64,000 nt of DNA from NCBI GenBank assembly GCA_964565645.1, contig CAZMFQ010000007.1:62001-126000 (forward strand), written 5' to 3'. How positions within the stretch are numbered: the first letter of the stretch is position 1; the number at the start of each line of letters is the position of its first letter. The notes beneath the pieces were generated by a model. The model was not told where the DNA came from. It searched no databases and was given only the letters and a program-made list of their open reading frames with translations. The translations under genes and the position numbers were made by a program. This document shows, piece after piece, positions 33,021 to 40,140 of the stretch. The stretch comes from JAHIQC01 sp964565645 (GTDB taxonomy: Bacteria > Actinomycetota > Coriobacteriia > Anaerosomatales > JAHIQC01).

Positions 33021-34481
33021 ATGGGTCCGGCGCACAGACAGACACCGACGATCGATCAGGTCCGTTCCGGCGAGACGGCCGCGCTCGAGCGCGCCGCCGC
33101 CGGGTTCCGTGATGCCCTGGCGGCCGAACGCGTGCATACCGCGGTCCTGTCCGAGGACGGACTGCTGCGTTTCAAGGCCGTCGCGCCCGTCGGCGCCGGC
33201 TCACCCGGACCCCTCGAGCCGGACGCGGTATCGGGCATCGGCGAGGCGATCGCCACCGGCACCGTGCGGGATGTCGAGGGGGCGCGACCGCCGTTCGATG
33301 GTCCCGGCAGGGTCGTCGCGATCCCGTGGACGGCCGCAGGCGAGGTCTTCGGAGTGGGAGTCGTGGTGATGCCGGCCGACGCCGAGTTGCCTGCCGATGC
33401 GGTGCTCGCGCTCCTGGGTGCGAAGGTAGGGTCGACGATCGCAGCCCTGCGGGACTGTGACGCGTTGGTGCACCGGGTCGCGCAGCTGCACGATTCCGCC
33501 GACCTCCTGGACAGGGTCATCGACTCGGCCTCCGACGCGATGAAGCTCATCGACCTCGAGGGCCGCATCCTGCGATGGAACAAGGCCGCCGAGGAGATGT
33601 ACGGTTGGCCTGAAGCGGAGGTCCTCGGCGAGAAGATGCCGCATGTGCCCGAGACACTGCGACTACGCGCCATCCACGACATTCGCGCGATCGCGGCGAG
33701 TGGGCGGGCGGTGACTCGCGAGTCGATCGCGGAGCGCCGCGACGGGAAGCGGCTCAACGTGGAGATCACCGTGGTGCCCTACCTTGACGGGGAGGGGCAC
33801 CCTGCCGGCGTGCTCTCGGTCGGTCGCGAGGTGCGTGGCGCGGATCCGGGCCTCGACGAAAGCGGCATGTGCGGGATGCTCGCAGACGGTCTGGCCGCGC
33901 CGATGGCCTCGCTCGTGGGGTATGCGCAGCTTCTGCTGCACGCCGACATCATCGATGACCCGACCCGTCGCAAGCGGACCGTGCGCGCCATCGAAGAGCA
34001 CACCGCGACGGTCACCTCGATGATGGACGATGTCGCACTGATATCCGATGCGGGTGGCCCTCGGCTCCTTGATCTCGAACTCTCGGATGTGACCACGCTC
34101 GTGACCGACGCGGTCGGCCGGTTCGAGCAGGAGAGTCCGGAGTCATACCGTTTCGTGGTGGACTACGATTCGCGGGTTCCTCAGTTGCCGTTGGACCGGC
34201 GTCGCATGTCCCGCGCTATGGCGAGCATCCTTGCGACCACTCTCGACGGCAGGCCCGAAGGAACAGAGTGCGTGATCAGCATCGTGCCTCTGGTCGAAGG
34301 GGCGTGCATCGAGGTCTCCGTGGGTGACGCGGGCCCCGGCGGGCTCACTCCATCCCGATACGGTACGCTGGGCCTGCACATCGCTCGTGTGATCGTTGAA
34401 TCCCACGGCGGTACCCTCACCCCGGGCGATCGGGACGCGGGTGTCGCGTTCCGCATCGTGCTGCCGGGAAGCGAAGGCTGA
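33021..34481 (+). CDS. PAS/GAF-like sensor with degenerate histidine-kinase core
   Basis: 486 residues from the ATG at 33021. Residues about 15-155 resemble a GAF domain; 165-290 form a PAS domain (VIDSASDAMKLIDLEGRILRWNKAAEEMYGW) with a PAC tail. The dimerisation helix reads LADGLAAPMASLVGYAQLL where HELRTPL would be expected, so the phospho-accepting His is absent. The HATPase lacks a proper N-box Asn, though GDAGPGG and LGLHIARVIVESHGGTL remain. It is probably a pseudokinase or scaffold. It heads an apparent three-gene operon. Confidence 0.75.
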   Translation: MGPAHRQTPTIDQVRSGETAALERAAAGFRDALAAERVHTAVLSEDGLLRFKAVAPVGAGSPGPLEPDAVSGIGEAIATGTVRDVEGARPPFDGPGRVVAIPWTAAGEVFGVGVVVMPADAELPADAVLALLGAKVGSTIAALRDCDALVHRVAQLHDSADLLDRVIDSASDAMKLIDLEGRILRWNKAAEEMYGWPEAEVLGEKMPHVPETLRLRAIHDIRAIAASGRAVTRESIAERRDGKRLNVEITVVPYLDGEGHPAGVLSVGREVRGADPGLDESGMCGMLADGLAAPMASLVGYAQLLLHADIIDDPTRRKRTVRAIEEHTATVTSMMDDVALISDAGGPRLLDLELSDVTTLVTDAVGRFEQESPESYRFVVDYDSRVPQLPLDRRRMSRAMASILATTLDGRPEGTECVISIVPLVEGACIEVSVGDAGPGGLTPSRYGTLGLHIARVIVESHGGTLTPGDRDAGVAFRIVLPGSEG

Positions 34482-34501
34482 CCGGCATCGAAGGAGGAGT
34501 C

Positions 34502-35509
34502 ATGGACGACCAGATGAACATCCCGGAGGCGCAGCCCCCCGCCCCAGTCGAGTCTCAGCCCGAGGCCGCTGACCCCAGGCGTTCCCGCCGTTCCTCGGCA
34601 GGGAAGAAGGGGCGCGGGCGAGTGTGGGTGATCGTCGCGGTGGTGCTCGGCCTGGCGGCTGTCGGCGCCGGCGGCTGGTACGGCTACCAGCTGAGCGCGG
34701 AACGCTCTGCTGCGCAGCAGAAGCTCTCAGACGCGACGAGGCTCGTGGAGAGTGCGGACAAGGTGGTCATCGAGGTCGACGAGGTGGTGCGCGCCGAGGT
34801 GACCGCCGAGGTGGGCGCCAAGGCCGCCGCAGCCAAGCCCAAGGTCGCGACCGCGATGTCGGACCTCGAGGCCGCGCTCACGATGATCGATGAGGCCAAG
34901 TCAGGGCTCAACGAGGCCGACGCGGCGCACGCTGATGCTCTCGCTGCTTCGGCGGAGGCGCGCGTCCTCATGCTGGAGCAGGCGACCCCCATCCTGGACG
35001 CCAACGCCGCCGCGGGAGAGGCCATCGGGCCTTCCGAGACCGGCTGGACCGCGATGCTCGAGGGCGAGAAGCTCGCCGACGACGCGGTCAAGGAGTACAA
35101 CAAACTCACCAAGGACGCCGTGAGCAAGTCCGCCTCGATGACGGTTCAGGCCGAGGCGAAGTTCAAGACCTCACGTGAGGAGTTTGACGCCGCCCATCAG
35201 GCGTTCCCCGCGGCGGGCCTCGACATCTACGTGCAGTACATCGATCTCAAGCTCGCGGCGATGGCGTTCTCGAAGCAGGCGAACGCCGCGTTCCTGGCCG
35301 GGGACAACGCCAAGGCCAACGGGTATTCGAACCAATACAACACCAAGGACAAAGAGGTCGTGGAGTTCGCGAAGAAGCTGCCGGAGTCTCCGTCCGCGGC
35401 TATCGCCGCCGCGTATGAGAGTCAGGCAGGTGCGGCGACCACGAAGTACTTCCAGGCTCGCGAGGAGGCCACGAAGGCCGACGACGAGCTACGCGCACTG
35501 ACCGAGTAG
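34502..35509 (+). CDS. Membrane-anchored helical protein, function unknown
   Basis: 335 residues, AAGGAGG seven bases before the ATG. A Pro/Ser/Arg-rich cytoplasmic head (residues 1-40) leads to one membrane segment (about 42-62, VWVIVAVVLGLAAVGAGGWYGY). The remaining 270 residues are Ala/Glu/Lys-rich and probably long helices or coiled coil, facing outside. No enzyme motif or known family is recognised. It lies 20 bases after the degenerate kinase and 25 before a seven-helix protein. Confidence 0.65.
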   Translation: MDDQMNIPEAQPPAPVESQPEAADPRRSRRSSAGKKGRGRVWVIVAVVLGLAAVGAGGWYGYQLSAERSAAQQKLSDATRLVESADKVVIEVDEVVRAEVTAEVGAKAAAAKPKVATAMSDLEAALTMIDEAKSGLNEADAAHADALAASAEARVLMLEQATPILDANAAAGEAIGPSETGWTAMLEGEKLADDAVKEYNKLTKDAVSKSASMTVQAEAKFKTSREEFDAAHQAFPAAGLDIYVQYIDLKLAAMAFSKQANAAFLAGDNAKANGYSNQYNTKDKEVVEFAKKLPESPSAAIAAAYESQAGAATTKYFQAREEATKADDELRALTE

Positions 35510-35534
35510 GCGATGGCGTCACAAGGAGGCACCG

Positions 35535-36284
35535 ATGGGCAGTGAGATCTGGTCCAGTTGGCTTTGGCCGTTGGCCACCGCGATCCTCGGGTTCGTCTAC
35601 ACCGGCCTGCTGGTCGCTCAGTGGTGGAAGCGGCGCAAGCCGCATCAGCTCGCGTGGGCCGTCGGCTTCCTCTTCTACGCCGTGGCTGCGGTTTTCGAGG
35701 CGTTCTCCGAGAAGACCCAGCACTGGGACCCGTTCGTGTACCGCATCTACATCGTGCTCGCCGCCTCGCTGGTCGGGTTCCTGGGCCTGGGGACCCTGTA
35801 TCTCATCACCAAGAAGCGCTATGTCGGACACGTGTATCTGGTGTTCAACCTCGTCGGGCTCGCCATCTTCTTCTGGGGCGCGCTCAACGTCGATCTGCTC
35901 ATGGACAAGCTGGTGCCCGGCATCGTGGTGGGCGGTCAGGCTCTCGGCGACTCGGGGACGTTCCCGCGCATCATGTCGCTGTGGTTCAACATCCCCGGCT
36001 CGCTGCTTCTGTTGGGCGGTTCCGCCTGGTCGGTCATCAAGTTCTGGCCGAAGAAGGAGTACCGCTACCGCAGCTACGCGAACGTGCTCATCTTCATCGG
36101 CACCCTGCTGATCGCGGGCGCCGGGTCGATGGCGAGACTCGGCTCGACGGCCGGGCTCTATGTCGGTGAGATGGTGGCGAGCGCGATCCTGCTTGCGGGA
36201 TTCCTGATGGCGAGCACGCTCGACAAGGGCGCCGGTGCGATCAAGGAGCGCAACGCGGCGGCGCGGGGTCAGGCCGACTCGTAG
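35535..36284 (+). CDS. Seven-helix integral membrane protein, function unknown
   Basis: 249 residues, ACAAGGAGG before the ATG. About seven hydrophobic segments (near 10-28, 40-58, 70-92, 98-116, 145-165, 182-200 and 207-226) alternate with short loops; basic KRRKP and KKRY sites lie on the inside. No transporter motif is recognised. It is the third gene of the unit with the pseudokinase and the helical anchored protein. Its 3' end overlaps the convergent Crp/Fnr gene by 16 bases. Confidence 0.65.
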   Translation: MGSEIWSSWLWPLATAILGFVYTGLLVAQWWKRRKPHQLAWAVGFLFYAVAAVFEAFSEKTQHWDPFVYRIYIVLAASLVGFLGLGTLYLITKKRYVGHVYLVFNLVGLAIFFWGALNVDLLMDKLVPGIVVGGQALGDSGTFPRIMSLWFNIPGSLLLLGGSAWSVIKFWPKKEYRYRSYANVLIFIGTLLIAGAGSMARLGSTAGLYVGEMVASAILLAGFLMASTLDKGAGAIKERNAAARGQADS

Positions 36285-36985
36285 CCTGAGCCCATCCTCG
36301 CCAATGCGCCGACGTCGAACACGATGACGGTGCGGCCCTGCACTTCGACGACACCCTCGTCGCGCAGGCGCGCGAACGCGCGCGACAGCGTCTCGGGCAC
36401 GGTCCCCAGCGCCGTGGCAAGCTCCGCTTTGGTCATCCCAAGGTCCACTCGCAGGCCCTCGGGGGTCGCTTCACCGACCGCGAGCGCGCGCTGGAACAGG
36501 TAGCGTGAGAGTCGCGAGGGGACATCGAGGGCGAGGGTCTGCACGACGCTCGTGAAGTTGACCACCTTGCTCGCGAGGCTCGAGACGAGGCTCTGCGCCA
36601 CCGCGGGCTCTTTCGCGAGCAACGAGTAGAGCGCCTCGCGCTTGAGGCACGCGATCGTGCCGTCGGTCGTGGCCTCGATGTTGGCCGGGTAACGGCCGCC
36701 CGCGAGCGCCGCGACAGCTCCCGGTGCATCACCCACGCCGAGTTCCTCGAACGTGATCTGCTTGCCGTCGGCCCCCAGGTAGTACACGCGGGCCTTGCCG
36801 CTCACGATCACGCCGAACTCGTCGGCGATATCTCCCTCGGCGGCGATGCCCGCCCCCCGCGCGATGTCTCGCAGCCGCGCTTCGCGCGCGAGCCCGGCCA
36901 CGCCGGCATCGCTCGCGTTGCGCCACAACCGGCAACTGCGCAGAGCGGCCCACAGGTCGGGCCTGATGTCAGCGGGTGCGGCCAC
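36269..36985 (-). CDS. Crp/Fnr-family regulator, HcpR-like
   Basis: 238 residues from the GTG at 36985, preceded by AGGAG at seven bases; an ATG two codons upstream sits too close to that site. A cyclic-nucleotide-like beta-barrel (about 15-120) with a poor cNMP pocket precedes a dimer helix and the Crp-type helix-turn-helix MTKAELATALGTVPETLSRAFARL. It faces the ygbA-ferredoxin-hcp operon across a perfect TTGAC-N4-GTCAA palindrome. That pairing resembles HcpR, the NO-sensing activator of hcp. No Fe-S cysteine set as in FNR. Confidence 0.8.
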   Translation of the reverse strand: MAAPADIRPDLWAALRSCRLWRNASDAGVAGLAREARLRDIARGAGIAAEGDIADEFGVIVSGKARVYYLGADGKQITFEELGVGDAPGAVAALAGGRYPANIEATTDGTIACLKREALYSLLAKEPAVAQSLVSSLASKVVNFTSVVQTLALDVPSRLSRYLFQRALAVGEATPEGLRVDLGMTKAELATALGTVPETLSRAFARLRDEGVVEVQGRTVIVFDVGALARMGSGYESA

Positions 36986-37066
36986 GGGCATCTCCTGTAT
37001 CGCGGGAAGGTCGGTACGGCGCTCCTCGGCAATCCCGAGAGATCCGCTCAAGATTCCCGTCCGGAA

Positions 37067-37080
37067 TTGACGCGAGTCAA
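37067..37080. promoter_or_regulatory. Crp/Fnr-type operator TTGAC-N4-GTCAA
   Basis: TTGAC GCGA GTCAA is a perfect palindrome centred at 37073.5. A TAGTGT -10 at 37103-37108 implies a transcript start near 37115, putting the operator at about -41.5, the class II activation position for FNR-like proteins. Confidence 0.8.
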
Positions 37081-37159
37081 GGATAGCGCGTTCGGGCATG
37101 CGTAGTGTGGGGCGCGGCGGTCGCCCGCGTCGGGTCGCCACGAGACAGGGAGCGCAGAC

Positions 37160-37588
37160 GTGAACGAACGGTTCGCCGAGAAGATGGCCGAGGAGCAGGT
37201 CCGCAAAGACACGCGCACGCTCGGCGATTTCGTGAGCATCTACTGCGACGGGCATCACCGGAAGGCCCGTCGGGAGCGGATCGAAAGCGACGCCGCCGAA
37301 CTCGGCGTCTACGGGCGCAGGCCGCCGGTGCTGTGCGAGGAGTGCGCCGAGCATCTGCGCTACGCGGAGAAGCGGCGCGCGTACTGCCCGAAGGACCCCA
37401 AGCCGTTCTGCGCGCACTGCGACACCCACTGCTACCGGGACGAGGAACGCGCGTGGCAGCGGGAGATGATGCGCTACGCAGGACCGCGCTCCTGGCGGCG
37501 CGGACATGCGATCGACGGAGTCAGGCACGTGCTCGCAGCGCGGAGATGGCGTCGCGAGATGAGAAGAGTCGGAGAGGAAACGTCATGA
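37160..37588 (+). CDS. YgbA-like nitrous oxide-stimulated promoter family protein
   Basis: 142 residues, GTG start. Matches the YgbA_NO family: FVSIYCDGHH, then LCEECAEHLRYAEKRRAYCP, KPFCAHCDTHCYRDEER and MRYAGPRSW. The conserved cysteines and histidines suggest a metal centre. In enteric bacteria ygbA is induced by nitric oxide and aids growth under nitrosative stress; activity is unknown. It is the first gene behind the TTGAC-N4-GTCAA operator and overlaps the ferredoxin start (ATGA). Confidence 0.88.
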   Translation: MNERFAEKMAEEQVRKDTRTLGDFVSIYCDGHHRKARRERIESDAAELGVYGRRPPVLCEECAEHLRYAEKRRAYCPKDPKPFCAHCDTHCYRDEERAWQREMMRYAGPRSWRRGHAIDGVRHVLAARRWRREMRRVGEETS

Positions 37589-37974
37589 GTACCGAGACCA
37601 TCACACGGCAGATCGTCCGCATCGACGAGGACCTGTGCACGGGATGCGGGCTGTGCGTCTCGCCCTGCGCCGAAGGTGCCATCCAGATCGTCGACGGAAA
37701 GGCCAAGGTCATCCGCGAGGAGCTGTGCGACGGCGCGGGCTTCTGCCTGGGCGTATGCCCGACCGGCGCACTGACCATCGAGCAGCGGGAGGCCGTGCCG
37801 TTCGATCACGAGGCCGCCGAGCCGATCATCGCCGAGAAGCGCGCCAACTACATCGCGCAGCATTGCTTCAGGTGTGGCACGTCCGAAGACGACGCGCCGC
37901 TGCTGCCGGTGCGCACCCAAGGGGACAGCACCTGGGTCTGCACGCGCTGCCTGCCCGCGCTGATCCACGGGTAG
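37585..37974 (+). CDS. 2x[4Fe-4S] ferredoxin-type protein in the hcp operon
   Basis: 129 residues. Two ferredoxin motifs, CTGCGLCVSPC near residues 18-28 and CDGAGFCLGVCP near 49-60, bind two 4Fe-4S clusters; the second has a CxxxxxC opening. Two further Cys pairs in the tail (CFRC and CTRC) may bind zinc or a third cluster. By position it is the likely electron donor for Hcp. Starts inside the ygbA stop. Confidence 0.88.
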   Translation: MSTETITRQIVRIDEDLCTGCGLCVSPCAEGAIQIVDGKAKVIREELCDGAGFCLGVCPTGALTIEQREAVPFDHEAAEPIIAEKRANYIAQHCFRCGTSEDDAPLLPVRTQGDSTWVCTRCLPALIHG

Positions 37975-38002
37975 CAGCCGCCGCCCGGCGCCCGCCCGGC
38001 GT

Positions 38003-38029
38003 GCTTCGCTCGCACCGCGCGAGCGAAGC
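38003..38029 (+). promoter_or_regulatory. Intercistronic hairpin before hcp
   Basis: GCTTCGCTCGC (38003-38013) pairs perfectly with GCGAGCGAAGC (38019-38029). No T-run follows, so it is more likely an mRNA-stability or processing element than a terminator. Confidence 0.6.
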
Positions 38030-38067
38030 GTCGATAGAGGATCGTCCACGACAGAGAGAGGAATCAC

Positions 38068-39681
38068 ATGTACTGCAACCAGTGTGAACAGACCGCGAAG
38101 GGCATCGCCTGCACCACCGTCGGCGTGTGCGGCAAGAAGGAAGACGTCGCCGCGCTGCAGGACCTGCTCGTACAGGCGCTGCGAGGCCTTGCGGTCGCCG
38201 CGATCGACGCCAACGCTCGCGGTATCGATACCACAGAGGCCGGCCGGTTCACGGCCGACTCCCTCTTCACCACGCTGACCAACGTGGATTTCGAGGCTGC
38301 CTCGATCGCTGAGAAGATCGACGAGGCGGTCCGATTGCGCGAGGAGTTCGGCTCCTCGGCGGAAGGCGCGTTCTCGGGCCTGACCCCGGCCGCGAGCGTC
38401 GAGGGCAAGGTAGCGCAGGGTGCCGAGTTCGGTAGCCCGTGGGACACCACGCGCGACGACGACGTGCAGTCGCTCCAGCAGACCACCCTGTACGGCCTGA
38501 AGGGCATCGCGGCCTACGCTCACCATGCCCGGACACTCGGCCAGGAGGATCCCGAGATCTACGAGTATCTGTTCAAGGCGCTCGCGGCGCTCGAGGACAC
38601 GTCGCTCGACCTCAACGCCTGGGTCGGCCTCGCGCTCGAATGCGGCAAGGTCAACCTGCGCACGATGGAGATCCTGGATGCCGCAAACACAGGCACCTAC
38701 GGTCACCCGACCCCCACGCCCGTGCCGCTCGGTCACCGGCCCAACAAGGCGGTCCTGATCTCGGGTCACGACCTGTACGACCTCCAGCTGCTGCTCGAGC
38801 AGACAGAGGGGCGGGGCATCGACGTTTACACCCATGGCGAGATGCTGCCGGGCCACGCGTATCCCGAGCTCAAGAAGTACCCGCACTTCTACGGTCACTA
38901 CGGCACCGCGTGGCAGAACCAGCACAAGGAGTTCGCCGCGTTCCCCGGCGCGATCCTCATGACCACCAACTGCCTCATGCCGCCGCGTGACGAGTACAAG
39001 GACCGTCTGTTCACGAGCGGCCCGGTCCATTTCGCCGGCGTGCCGCATGTCTCGGGTGACTTTCACAAGGTCGTGGCATGCGCGGAGTCGATGGCCGGCT
39101 TCACCGACGAGACCGACGGCGGCGAGGTCCTGGTCGGGTTCGGCCGCAACACCGTGCTCGGTGTCGCCCCGCAGGTCATCGATGCGGTCAAGACCGGCGC
39201 GATCAGGCACTTCTTCCTGGTCGGCGGATGCGACGGCGCGCGTCCGGGCCGAAACTACTTCACCGACTTCGTGGAGCAGGCTCCGGCCGACACCGTCGTG
39301 CTCACGCTCGCCTGCGGTAAGTTCCGCTTCTTTGACAAGCAGCTCGGCGACATCGGCGGCATCCCGCGTCTGCTCGATGTGGGTCAGTGCAACGACGCCT
39401 ACAGCGCGGTACAGATCGCCGTGGCGCTCGCCGATGCGTTCGGTGTCGGCGTCAACGATCTGCCGCTCTCGCTCGTGCTCTCGTGGTACGAGCAGAAAGC
39501 CGTCGCGATCCTGCTGTCGCTCCTGCACCTCGGCATCACCGACATCCGCCTCGGGCCCACCCTGCCCGCGTTCATCACCCCCAACGTGCTGCAAGTGCTC
39601 GTGGACACCTTCGGCATCAAGCCCATCGCCGAGACCGCCGAAGAGGACCTCGCGACCATCCTCGGCACCGGGGTGGCGTAG
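38068..39681 (+). CDS. hcp: Hybrid cluster protein (hydroxylamine reductase)
   Basis: 537 residues, AGAGAGG before the ATG. The N-terminal Fe-S site is CNQC (3-6) with Cys15 and Cys21; cluster-binding residues for the hybrid 4Fe-2O-2S centre occur in GHDLYDLQ, TNCLMPP, GGCDGARPGRNY and LACGKFRF. Hcp reduces nitric oxide to N2O or hydroxylamine to ammonia and can act as an S-nitrosylase. It lies in an apparent NO-response operon with ygbA, a ferredoxin and a cytochrome. Confidence 0.97.
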   Translation: MYCNQCEQTAKGIACTTVGVCGKKEDVAALQDLLVQALRGLAVAAIDANARGIDTTEAGRFTADSLFTTLTNVDFEAASIAEKIDEAVRLREEFGSSAEGAFSGLTPAASVEGKVAQGAEFGSPWDTTRDDDVQSLQQTTLYGLKGIAAYAHHARTLGQEDPEIYEYLFKALAALEDTSLDLNAWVGLALECGKVNLRTMEILDAANTGTYGHPTPTPVPLGHRPNKAVLISGHDLYDLQLLLEQTEGRGIDVYTHGEMLPGHAYPELKKYPHFYGHYGTAWQNQHKEFAAFPGAILMTTNCLMPPRDEYKDRLFTSGPVHFAGVPHVSGDFHKVVACAESMAGFTDETDGGEVLVGFGRNTVLGVAPQVIDAVKTGAIRHFFLVGGCDGARPGRNYFTDFVEQAPADTVVLTLACGKFRFFDKQLGDIGGIPRLLDVGQCNDAYSAVQIAVALADAFGVGVNDLPLSLVLSWYEQKAVAILLSLLHLGITDIRLGPTLPAFITPNVLQVLVDTFGIKPIAETAEEDLATILGTGVA

Positions 39682-39686
39682 CAGCC

Positions 39687-39965
39687 ATGAAGTTCCGTGT
39701 GCTGGTCGGAGTGCTCCTGGCGACCGCGGTGCTGCTCGCGGGCCTGGCCGTGATGTTCGCGTTCGGCGCGCCGGCGCGGCCCGGCTCCTCGGCGGTCACC
39801 ACCGGTGAGGTGCCGGTACCCGATCCGAACAGTCCGCTGATGATCGAGATCCCGGGCTGCGTGTGCCACAGCGACGACCCGGCGCTCGTGGAGCAGCACC
39901 AGGGCTATCGCATGAACCAGTGCTTCGGTTGTCATCAGGACGGCATGCCCGAGATGGGCGGGTGA
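39687..39965 (+). CDS. Small membrane-anchored c-type cytochrome
   Basis: 92 residues starting five bases after hcp. An N-terminal signal anchor (residues 5-26) exports it. Two haem-like sites occur: canonical CFGCH near residue 81 and, near residue 58, GCVCHSDDP, with one residue between the cysteines. The intervening EQHQGYRM may provide an axial ligand. A c-type cytochrome behind hcp is unusual; it may pass electrons outside the membrane in NO detoxification. A terminator follows at 40023. Confidence 0.75.
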   Translation: MKFRVLVGVLLATAVLLAGLAVMFAFGAPARPGSSAVTTGEVPVPDPNSPLMIEIPGCVCHSDDPALVEQHQGYRMNQCFGCHQDGMPEMGG

Positions 39966-40022
39966 GGGTCCTTCCGCCGAGGAGCGGCAGGCGCCGGATC
40001 CCGGAGCGCGCACAGGACACAC

Positions 40023-40053
40023 AGGGGCGGCCCCGCGCGGGCCGCCCCTTTCG
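40023..40053 (+). terminator. Rho-independent terminator
   Basis: AGGGGCGGCCC (40023-40033) pairs perfectly with GGGCCGCCCCT (40039-40049), then TTTC. It ends the hcp operon. Confidence 0.85.
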
Positions 40054-40140
40054 CGTGCGCCCGGCCGGACGTGCAGTATGATTACACCCGAGGGGCGCGG
40101 GAGGGCCCGCGCCTGCCGGAGCGCACGCCACGGAGGACCG

